Shown here piece after piece: positions 22,381 to 48,282 of a DNA stretch of 64,000 nucleotides. Source of the stretch: Delphinus delphis. Taxonomy: Eukaryota; Chordata; Mammalia; Artiodactyla; Delphinidae. The notes under the pieces are model-generated. The model was not told the DNA's origin, searched no databases, and saw nothing but the letters and a program-made list of their open reading frames with translations. Position numbers and translations under genes: made by a program. The stretch is taken from contig NC_082697.1 of assembly GCF_949987515.2 (NCBI RefSeq), positions 87,638,554 through 87,702,553 on the forward strand, written 5' to 3'. Every line of letters begins with the position of its first letter. Positions within the stretch are counted from its first letter, which is position 1.

Positions 22381-22775
22381 AGTGCACAGAGCCTCAGATC
22401 TGCAGGACAATCGTTTTTATCACCAGAGTCTCAAAACAGGAGGAGGGAGAATGTGGGCTGAAAAAGTGTTTGAAGAAATAATGGCTGAAAACTTCCCAAA
22501 TTTGGTGAAAGACATAAACCCATAGGTACGAGAAGCTAAGGACCCCCATGCAGGGTAAGCCTTCTGAGTCCACACCAAGAAACATCATTGAATCTGTGAG
22601 GACTAAAGACAGACAAAAATGTAAAAACAGCCAGAGAGAAATGATGTGTTCCCTAGAGAGGAACACCAGTGTGAATGACAGATTTCTCATCTGAAATCAC
22701 AGCAGCCAGAAGGAAGTGGCATATTTTTTTATATATATTTTTTATATCTGATTGTTGAAGCAAAAACTATAATAC

Positions 22776-23095
22776 TGGGACTTCCCTGGTGGCACAGTGG
22801 TTAAGAGTCTGCCTGCCAATGCAGGGGACAAGGGTTCGATCTCTGGTCTGGGAAGATCCCACATGCTGCAGAGCAACTAAGCCTGTGCACCATAACTACT
22901 GAGCCTGCACTCTAGAGCCCATGTGCCACAACTACTGAATCCCAGGCGCCTAGAGCCTGTGCTCCGCAACAAGAGAAGCCACCGCCATGAGAAGCCCGTG
23001 CACCACGACAAAGAGTAGACCCTGCTCTCCGCACCTAGGGAAAAGCCAGCACGCAGCAACAAAGACCCAATGCAGCCAAAAATAAATCAATTTAT
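22776..23095 (+). repeat. CHR-type SINE, long form
   Basis: Head 'tgggacttccctggtggcac', B box GGTTCGATCTC, 'ctactgagcctgcactctag', and a tail of AAAATAAATCAATTTATATA. Confidence 0.9.
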
Positions 23096-24840
23096 ATATA
23101 AAAATTATAATACCGATGAGCTCTGTGCACGTGGGGGAAATATTTACAATAATTATATTTGAAAAGTGAGGGTAAAGAGAGGTTTCTACACTGCACTAGA
23201 TGTGAAACATCGGTACCAGTAAACTGATAATTACATACGTACACAGGAGTGTGTAGAACAGCCACTAAGAAAAGTAAACAGTGATATACTCAATACGTTA
23301 CAAAGTGGAATTCTAAAGGATATTCAAGTATCCCATAATATGGCACGAGGAAACAAACACAAATAATAAAATGGCAAACTTAGCCTCTATCGATAGTTCA
23401 AAATGTAAAGGGGCCAAACACACCAGTTAGAAGACAAAGATTTGCAGAGGGAATAAAAAACAACGACCCAACTATATGTCATTTACCGTATGCTAAAACT
23501 CACTTCAAACGTAATGATGTGGGTAGGTTGAAAGAAAAAGGAAAAAGACATCGTGTAAACATTCACTTATAAAAAGCACAATGACTAATATCAGCTAATT
23601 TCCCTTCAGAGCGAGGGAAATTTCTACAGAAAAGGAGGTGCATTGTATAAGAATAAAAGGATCCATCCACCAGGAGGACACATAGCAATCGCAAATGCTT
23701 ATGACCCAAACAACAAACCTTCAAGATACACGAAGCAAACACTGGCAGAGCTGAAAGGAGAGAGACCAACCCCCAGTTCCAGGTGAGGACCTCAGCGCCC
23801 ACTCCACAAGTGCTGGAACTACTAGACATTCCACAAGGACACAACACCATCAACCAAAGGGATCGGTGGACATTTACAGACCCTCCACCCAACAGAGCAG
23901 GATGCCCGGTATTCACAGGTGCCCAGGGACATGCCAGGATAGACTATCCATAAAACAGACCTCAGCAAATGTAAAAGAAGTGAAGTCACAGAGAGCATTT
24001 TCTCTGACAAAAAATGGAATCAAACTAAAAATCAGTAACAGACAATCTTCAAACATGGAAATTAACTCGGTTCTACTCAGAAATAAAGAGGAAGGAACTA
24101 TCGATACATGCAAGAACTTGGATGCATCTCTAGGGGATTATGCTGAGTAAAAGAATACAATCACACCAGATACCAATAGTGTGATTCCGTGTGTATAACA
24201 TGCATGAGATAATTACAGAGATGGGGGACACGTGAGTGGTCCCCAGCTGTTAGGGGTGGGGCTGGGTGTGACTACACGGGTGGCAGAAGGAGCTTGTATA
24301 ATGATGGTGCTTGAGTGTCCTGACTGTGGTGGTGGCTACATGAGTACTTAGGGGGTATCTGGCCTCTTGTCCCGTCCCCATTCTTCCAGACTGAATAGAA
24401 TAAGCAGGGGCAGTAGAACAGGGGGACCAAGGAGAGAAAAGTCTTTATCTGAGCAACATGAAACAGGAACAAGAAGCTACATAAAAGAAGCTGCGTAAAA
24501 GGTGGATGATAGAAGCAGATAATGCTAATTTCTGGTTAGTACACGTCCTAGAAAAAGGGATAATCAAAATGGGGCAGAGAAGGTATTCAAAGGGATAACC
24601 GAGACATTTGCCAGAGTTAAAAGTGAAAGACCTTCAGATTGAAGGAACTACACAGCACCAGTGAGGCACACGTATTGACATGTTGTGAAACTTAGGAATA
24701 CCAAAGAAAAACAGGAGTTTGTGGGAGACTGCCAGAGAGAGAACAGGGTGCCTTCAAAGGGACAAGAGTGAAACTGATGTCAGATGTTTTTCTTTAGTTC
24801 CACAAATACTTTTGTAATTGCTTCCAGGGGCCCGTTTAGG

Positions 24841-24866
24841 GTAAAAAAAAAAAAAAAAAAAAAAAA
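24841..24866. repeat. Poly(A) run, about 26 bases
   Basis: An A homopolymer follows 'gcccgtttagggt'. It may be the tail of an old insertion or a slippage-expanded tract. Confidence 0.85.
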
Positions 24867-25384
24867 TGTTGATTTGTTTTTCCCCAACAGGAAAATATAC
24901 GGACAAATCTGAACACAGTAAAGGAAAGGAAATGATAAAGGTTAGAACAGAAATTAATGAAACAGTAAAATGAACATACATACAACACAGATTATTAAAA
25001 CCAAGAGTTTATTCTTTTTAAGGGCTAATAAAATCGATAACCCACCTGTCAGGACTGACAAGGAAAAAAGAAGTTCAAAAGCACGAATACCAACATGAGG
25101 GTAAAAGTTTATCATGAAAGGTTCTAAACATTAAAAAGATACTAAAGTAATAATACTTTATGCCAAAAAAATATATGAAATAGAGGAAATCCTAGGAAAA
25201 CATAATTTACTAAAATCTTCACTAGAAGAAATAGAAACTCAGAATAGTCTACTACCTATTAAAGAAGTTGAATTTATCATTTCAAAGCTTCCCACAATAA
25301 AGGCTATAATCACAGATGGCAGCAAACACTTCAGAACACTTAATAAGGAAATAACTCCAACCGCCAAGTTGTCTTCTAAAGTGC

Positions 25385-25790
25385 CTGTACCATTTTGCAT
25401 TCCCAGAAAGTAATGAATGAGAGTGACCATTGCGTCACATCCTTGCCAGCAATTGGTATTGTCAGTTTTTTTTGAATGATAGCTATTCTAATGGGTCTGT
25501 AGTGGCGTCTTGTTGTTTTATTTGCAATTCCTTATGGCGTATGATGTGAATCTTTTCATATCCTTGTTTTCCATTTTATATCTTATTTAGTGAGATGTAC
25601 GTTCAGATCTTTTGTCCATTTTTAATTGTATTTATTGTTGAGTTTTAAGATTTATATATTTTGATATGTCTTATCAGATATATGTTTTACTATTTTCTCT
25701 CACTCGGTGGCTTTTCATTTTCTTAACAGTAATTGGCAGAGCAGAAGTTTTAAATTTTAATAAAATTCAACTTAGTTTTTTTTTAAAAAA
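25385..25790 (-). mobile_element. Inverted LINE-1 fragment within an older LINE-1
   Basis: The plus-strand text is the complement of a LINE-1 3' region ('tgacattgcgtcacatcctt'-like start, 'gggtctgtagtggcgtcttg', 'atcttttgtccatttttaat'). It lies between two plus-strand ORF2-like pieces, and the near repeat 'aaggaaataactcca' at 25345 and 25790 looks like its target duplication. Confidence 0.65.
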
Positions 25791-26084
25791 GGAAATAACT
25801 CCAATCTGAAAATAGGAAGAGAGAACATCTCCCAACTCATTTTGTGGAGCTGGTGTCACAGCCTTGATCCCAAAAAGTGAGAGAGAAATTACAGAAAGGA
25901 GTATTAGAGATCAACTTTTTTCAACACAGATGCAAAAATCCTAAACAAAATCTTAACAAATTAAATCTGGAGATAGGCACTTTAGAAAGGATAATACATT
26001 GAGACCAGACTGAGTTTATTCCAGGAATGCAAGTTAATTTTTTAACATTAAAAATTAATGTGATTTACCACATTTTTAAAAGCA

Positions 26085-26465
26085 TAAATAAATTTATTTA
26101 TTTATTTTTGGCTGAGTTGGGTCTTTGTTGCTGCACACAGGCTTCTCTAGTTGCGGCGAGCGGGGGCTACTCTTCGTTGTGGTGCACGGGCTTCTTACTG
26201 CGGTGGCTTCTCTTGTCGTGGAGCATGGGCTCTAGGCACGCAGGCTTCAGTAGTTGTGGCTCGTGGGCTCTAGAGCGCAGGCTCAGTAGCTGTGGCTCGT
26301 GGGCTCAGTAGTTGTGGCTCGTGGGCTCTAGAGCACAGGCTCAGTAGCTGTGGCGCACGGGCTTAGTTGCTCTCTGGCGTGTGGGATCTTCCAAGACCAG
26401 GGCTTGAACCCGTGTCCCCTGCATTGGCAGGCAGATTCTTAACCACTGCGCCACCAGGGAAGTCC
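26085..26465 (-). repeat. CHR-type SINE, long form, minus strand
   Basis: Complement of AAATAAAT tail, 'ttggctgagttgggtctttg', several 'agtagttgtggctcgtgggc' units, and the head complement 'gcgccaccagggaagtcc'. The 'tagagc-caggctcagtagctgtggc' block is repeated, so this copy is longer than the others. Confidence 0.9.
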
Positions 26466-27619
26466 AACCACATTTTTAAAAAAGGAGAAAAATGGTGTGA
26501 TCATCTCAGTAGTTGCAGATAAAGCACTTGATGAGATTTGACGCCCATTTGTCATTTAAAATCTTAGCAAGTTACAACTAGAAGGGAGGTTCTCTACGGC
26601 ATGTCTGCCAAAATCCCACAGCCAAAAAACATGTTCAGTGTAGTTGTTTCCAAAGTAGCCCATTTTTCCCAGCTCTGCACACGTGGCCGGTCCTCTCCCA
26701 GTAAAGTGGAGCCCCAGCTGGCCTGTAACTCGCTGTGGCCGTCAGAGTGTGGCAGAGGAGGGCCCAGCTGCTTGTGCCTGCTGTGAAGGTCTGGCCACCA
26801 CCTCACCTGTTAGGATGGTTCTTATAAAAAACAAGCAGAAACTGACAGACATTTGGGAGGAAGAATGTGGAGGAATTAGGGCACTTGAGGCCCGCCGGCG
26901 GGAATGTAAGTAGTGCAGCCGCCGTGGAGACAGTGTGGTGGTTCCTGAAAAAATTCAACAGGATTAGTGAGTGATCTGGCAAGTCCCCATCTGGATGTAC
27001 GGGTGAAAGAAGGGGAGGCAAGGACTCTCGGGTTTGACACCCTCCTTCGCAGCAGCATATTCACAGCAGCTGAAAGGCGGGAGCACCCCACCCGCCCGCG
27101 ATGGGCGGATGGATACACAATACACGAGGCATATATCTGACTCTCAGCCTTCAACAGGAACGCGGAGCTGACACCTGCTACCGTGCGGATGAACCTCGAC
27201 CACGTTAAGCACAGTGAGAGAAGCCAGCACGAAAGGCCACGTGTTGTGTGATCCCATGTCCATGAGGCACCTGGCTCAGTGGCCTGGGCTGGGAATTCCA
27301 GTTGCTAGAGGCTGTTCCAAGGTCAGGTTTGGGGCAGGTGGATGGTGGGGTAAGAGGGAAAAAGCAAAACTTCTCTGTCCTTTCCCGGCCCGCCTCCCGC
27401 CTCAGCCTCACCAGAGGAAGGAAAAGGCTTTAACTTTAAAGTCAGGCTGGAGTTATGATCATTTCATAGCTCTGGACACTTACAATGACCGAGTTGATCC
27501 TGAGTTTATATCTTAACATGACAGTAGAACTTTGAAATTCTCTACGTTTGAGCCAAAATGTATAGGCAGGAGCAGAGAAGGAAACTCCTTCTCCGAATAC
27601 ATTTTAAAGACCCGGCCAA

Positions 27620-27834
27620 GGGCTTCCCTGGTGGCGCAGTGGTTGAGAGTCCGCCTGCCGATGCAGGGGACACGGGTTCGTGCCCCGGTCCGGGAAGATC
27701 CCACGTGCCGCGGAGCGGCTGGGCCCGTGAGCCATGGCCGCTGAGCCTGCGCGTCCGGAGCCTGTGCTCCGCAACGGGAGAGGCCGCAACAGTGAGAGGC
27801 CCGCGTACCTCAAAAAAAAAAAAAAAAAAAAAAA
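27620..27834 (+). repeat. Young CHR-type SINE with perfect target duplication
   Basis: Head 'gggcttccctggtggcgcag', ends 'cccgcgtacctc' plus a long A-run. It is flanked by a perfect 14-bp duplication (AAAGACCCGGCCAA at 27606-27619 and 27835-27848). The A-run and intact duplication indicate a recent insertion. Confidence 0.95.
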
Positions 27835-27848
27835 AAAGACCCGGCCAA

Positions 27849-30800
27849 AAAAAAGCAGGAAAAAGGAAAAAGCAGCTTCAGGTCTGTTCCAGGACCCCCT
27901 CATTCAGTGTCCTGGTTACAAACGTGGTGAAGTGTGTCGTTTCGCCAGCATAATAAACTGATGTAAGCAGATGCGCTGGGTTGGTCCATTCACTCGCTGT
28001 CTCCTCCGGCCGGTTCTCATGGGGCGCTCGGGGTCCCCGGCATCCGCAGCAGCTCCTCCTCCTAGCGGAGCCCGTGCTCGGCGCTCGGCGCTCGGGGCGC
28101 GGGGTGGGGGGGGGGACACAGTCAATCGAAGGACGTCCTGAGCAGGTGCGGGGAGGAACAGAGGGCAGGATGCCTGAGGACAACACGGATGGGGGAAGAC
28201 ACTCGTCAGGGACAGACGAAAGCATGATGGGGCCCTGGGGACGGGCAGCCCTCGCTGCCTGAGGTTGTCACCAGCTTTGTTTTCTGCAGACGTTGGGGGA
28301 GTCACCATAAACTCAGGACCTTACACCCCCTGATCACCTCAGGGTCTGTGGGTCAGGAGTCCAGGCAGGGCTCAGCTGTGTCCGCTGAAGGTGGCCCCGG
28401 GTCCACGCAGAGGGCTGGGTCCTCTGCTGGGAGTGCCTTGGGCGCGCCTGGGGCCCACCCGCCACACCCCCAAACCATCCCAGGGAGCAGTGTGTGGATT
28501 AGATGCGCTGACTGGTTCCTGCTGCCCCTCAGGAGCCTGCGGCCGCGCCCCAAGGCCGTGTCCCTCCCCTTCATCCCCGCTCTGGGCCCCCTGCTCTCCT
28601 GACCCCAGCTCCTCTCCCACATCCCCCCAGGTTGGCTCTCTGCTCCCGGGAGGAATTAGCTCGCTCCCCCATGAGGGACGTGGCTGGTCACGGGACTTGA
28701 CCCTGGGCCTCTTGCTCTGCTCCCACCCGCTGGTCCCTTCAGTCCCTGTCAGCTGGGGTTGAGAGTCACACCCACCTGGACGGGTGGGGAGATTCGATGG
28801 CTCTTCCAGGTAAAGCCCCCGGCCCCGCCCCACGGCCCCACGCGGGTCAGGTGGCAGGGCCCACGTCAGCGCTGGGCGGGCGGGTGAGAACCCTCCTTTC
28901 CTCACCCCAGCGGATATCTGTCTCCTTGCCCTGCAGGAGGGGGGGATGGGGGGGACAGAAGTTCAGTAAATGGCCTCTGGCACACTTAGAATAGAGCTGC
29001 AGCTGCAGGGAGCCCTGGGCGGCACCCCAGGGCCCAACCTGGTCCTCAGGTGTGGGAGCCACAGGGAGGGCTCTCCGCAGAATCAATGTCCCCGTTGAGT
29101 CTTGCTGGGTGAACTGGACTTGGCAGAGTCAGGAGTTTGGGGCGGGGGAGAGGGGGGGTTGGAAAATAATGTGGCTTTGAAGTTGGACCTTTGCAAGACT
29201 TGGTGATTCGGGTTCCAGGGCTGAGGTGAGGACCTCGGGGCTGGGGCACGTGAAGCCCTTCTGCTGGCTGTGCTGGGGTGGGTCCTTCCCTGTGGGTGGA
29301 GGGGACACACAGACCAGCACGACTTGCTGGGACTTCTGAATGATGACATGATCACCATTGCATGTTTTCAGGACACCCAATAAACCGGGACTTGTCACCA
29401 TCCAGCGGTGGCGACATCGACCTAGCTGTGTGTGGCATCACTGGTCCACACGGTTTCCTGTCCCTGCTCCGTGAGGGGGATGCCTGCCGTCCTCACGTCA
29501 GGCCACTGGCTGCCGGTGGTCTGGTCAGTTTCCCTGACGGACCCTGTGCTCGCCGTCCCCCATCACGGAGGGAGGGGCCGGAGGGATCGTGTCGTTCAGG
29601 GTGGAGCCACTTGGATCAGCTGCAAACAACCGCTGTGCCGTCAGTGCAGACATTTGCTGGTTAACACAGCCTGGCCCAGACTCAGAGCGAGGCCAGGCTT
29701 TCTCGAGGGCCCCTGGCTCCCCTCCTTGAAGCAGTGAGTGCCTGGGTGTGTTGGAAGCATTTCCCTTCCACTCAGGCGACGCAGGGGGCAGGGGCACAGG
29801 AGAGATGGGGGGAGCTTGTCTGCAGGCTGGGCCACGGGTGGGGGACCTGGCCGCGCACTACTCCTTGAGGAAGGTGGGGAGGGAGTTCTTAGGGAGAGCC
29901 TGCTTGTAGCCCCCGGCTGGCAGGGCCTCTGAGGTAGCTATCTGAGTGGCCTGGAAGGTCTGCAGGGGACAGGCTGGTGGGAGCTGCCACCGTGGTGGTG
30001 TGAGGGTGGGGCTCGTCCAGCCACAGCTGAGAGGGGTGGAGGAACCAAGTTTCTGGTGGGCTTGGTGCACTGAGCCGACCGCCAGGCCCTGAACTCGGAG
30101 AGCTCCTTGTCTTGCAAGACGTGGTCCAGGGGGCTCCCTGCCAGGAGGAGGCTATGTGTGTGGAGGGGGGGCTCGGGGTTAGAAGGCCATCCTCGGAGAG
30201 GGTCTCCCCCTCCCTCGGAACCGTGCAGGGGGAAGGTCCCTGCAGAGGTCCCTGGAGCACCCCAGGAGATTCTGAGAACAAAAGCCAGCCCTGGAGCATA
30301 TGCCCCCCCCCCCCAAGTCCGTCAAGTGAAACCTGGCCCTAATTTTTTGTCATCCTCTTCACCAGGCCACCCTGAGGAGCCAGCAGTAACTGGGGGGCGG
30401 GGGGGAGGGGCAGCAAGCGGGGAGAGGAGGTCTGAGCAATCAGGCAGGTGGAGCGGAGAAACAGCCAACGGTTTAAATTAGTTGTGGAATAAAGTTTTGA
30501 TTCAGTTGAGACTGGACTTCAGTTCCCAAAAATGACTCTTGCAATAAGTGTGATGGGACAGGTGTGACTGTACCTGAGGTGGGGATGGGCCAGGAGGCAC
30601 GCCGAGGGCAGGGGATGAAGAGGTAGGAAGGAGTTTCTAGTCTGACCACCTGAGCACATCCTCTTCCTTTCGCTTCAAGCCGTCAGGAAGAAGCTGGGTC
30701 AGCGGCAGCCCTGCTGGGGTGCGTGCGGGGCAGCCGGCCACCCTGCAATGTGTCTTTGTGGACGGGGCAGTATGGGTGGGAGAGCAGAGGTCTTCCCCTT

Positions 30801-31379
30801 TAAAGGCCTGAGATCCCTACCCCATCTCCTGGTATTCAGACTGTTCCAGGTAAAGCGTTGGGGACCCCCAACTGCCCGAGATGATGTTTCCACCACCACC
30901 CTGGCAGAATGGGAGCAAAACATGACTTTAGGCAACAGGAAAATAAGGGTGATTCCCTTTCCTGCAGGCCTGGGCTGGTGGATTAGGGGCTGTGATGGCC
31001 TCTGACCTCCTGGAAGCCCATGGGTGGTGGGAAGAATTTAGGATGACCCTGTGATTTCCCCCTGGGGCATCTGGGTGAAGCTGGTGCCCTTAACCAAGAA
31101 AAGGAGTAGCCTAGACCTGCCTGGCCACCAATGCAGGCCCTGTGACATGCAGATGTGACACCCCAGGTGTGAAGGTGGGGGAGGCCATCACCCCAAGGCA
31201 GCAGGTGGCTGCCACCAGCCAGGGCGGACAATCCGGGCAATCGCAGGGGCTCCAGTGGAGGGGGTGGAGGGGTGAGGAGGGAGCCTGCGGGGCGGTAGTA
31301 GTGGTCCTGGTCCAGCTACGCAGCTTCACATGGATCTGTGGGTCTGTCTGTACAGCACGAGGCCTGTCAGCCTGAATGC
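27849..31379. other. Gene-free GC-rich stretch upstream of the PRKAR1B CpG island
   Basis: 3.5 kb with no coding exon, SINE or LINE that I recognise. It is G-rich in places, with a C-run near 30303 and a G-rich tract near 30391-30415. It is upstream of, or in the first intron of, PRKAR1B depending on promoter use. Confidence 0.6.
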
Positions 31380-32050
31380 CTTGGGGGCGGGGGAGGGGCG
31401 GGGGGAGGGAAGAGGAGGGGAAAGAGAGGGAGGAGGGGGAAAGAGGGAGGGCACGGGGTAGGCTGCCGGTGAGGGGAAATCTAGGGGGGAGGGAGAGGTG
31501 GGTCCTGGGGATGTGGGAGATAGACGGGGTGGGGGGCGGGAGTGAGATGGGGCGGGGAGGGGCAAGCGGGGAGTCGGGGAAGGCCTGGAGCGCGGTCGGC
31601 GGGAAGGGGGCGGCGGGGCTGGGGGTGGATCGGCGCGGCGCGGGGGCGGGCGGAGGGCGGCGCCGCTGCAGTGCGGGACCCGCTCGCCCGCCGTCCCCGC
31701 GCCCGCGCGTCCCCGCGCAGCCGCCTCCGGCCTCCGGCGCCGCGCATCCAGGTACGCGGGGCTGGGGAGGGGTCTGTTCCGGAAACCCCCGCCGGCCGGG
31801 ATGCCCCAGGAAGTTTGGCCTTCGGGGAGCCCCCGCCCCCTTGGCCGGTCCGGGGCCGGAAGCCGTGGTCGGGGGGCTGGGGGGCTGGGGGGCCGGGGTC
31901 GCCGGGCTGCGTGCTCGGCGCTGGCGGGCTGGCCGGGTTCCTGGCCGTCACTGTGACCTGGCCGAGCTCGAGCCGAACGCGCGGCCCTGCCATTGTTCTC
32001 CGGGTTCATCTTCCCAGGAGGCCCGTCCGCGGAGCTTCGTTTGTTTTTGT
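31380..32050. promoter_or_regulatory. CpG island, probable PRKAR1B promoter
   Basis: A long G-rich tract (31383-31640, many GGGAGG and GGGGCGG words, Sp1-like) runs into a CpG-dense block around 31610-31760 and tails off by 32050. It lies 0.7 kb before the first coding exon and contains a strong splice donor at 31752. In the known gene, PRKAR1B has more than one non-coding first exon, which fits a promoter here. The exact start site cannot be seen. Confidence 0.7.
31660..31751 (+). other. PRKAR1B: Putative non-coding first exon of PRKAR1B
   Basis: The sequence ends at CATCCAG|GTACGCGG, a strong donor, inside the CpG island. It could splice to the acceptor at 32466-32467 (CTCCTCCGCAG). The 3' limit is defined by the donor. 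The 5' limit is a guess because no cap site can be read from sequence. Confidence 0.5.
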
Positions 32051-32487
32051 TTCCCTTTCTTTTCCGGCGGAGCCTGTAAGAGCTCCCCCTGTCCCCCCGC
32101 CATCTCCCCGGGAGCTCGCGGAGGGCGCTCCAGGCACACACTGTCCTCCAAAGGGGGAGGGACGGACGCAAGTGAGACCCCATAACCGCCTGGGCTGCAC
32201 ACGCTGGGCCCCGCTTCTCCGTCGTCAGGTTTCTCAGCCGCGCCCGGAACCCGCCGGATCCCCCTCCATCCCCGCGAGCATCTGTTTAGAGTTGAGCTTT
32301 GCCCCCCAGGGTGAGAGGCCTTTGACAGCAGCAGAATAAAACGCCTGGCGTGTCACCAGGTCACGTCGGTCACCAGATAAACCTTACGGTGCGTGTAAGA
32401 CGCGTGTTCACAGGCCGCGGGAGTCCTGCCCCTCCGAGGTCGGCAGGACTCGCGTTCTCCTCCGCAGGAAGCGGGCAGCGGGTCGCC

Positions 32488-48282
<15,795 letters not shown>

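Larger units (their letters stand above)
22400..27260 (+). mobile_element. Old, shattered LINE-1, plus strand
   Basis: Pieces occur in the right order. ORF1-like sequence (FEEIMAENFPNLVKDIN, about 22465-22520) is followed by the ORF1 C-terminal-like part to about 22725. AT-rich middle sequence follows, then ORF2-like pieces at about 24870-25380 and 25790-26080, a short RT piece at about 26510-26590, and a 3' end at about 26830-27260. It is broken by SINEs at 22776-23095 and 26085-26465 and by an inverted LINE-1 piece at about 25385-25790. No frame survives. These may be the remains of more than one insertion. Confidence 0.6.

Noticed and set aside
31326..32183. Open frames of 265-285 residues on both strands in the CpG island
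   Set aside because: High GC removes stop codons; composition is Pro/Arg/Gly only, frames overlap on both strands and no family is recognisable.
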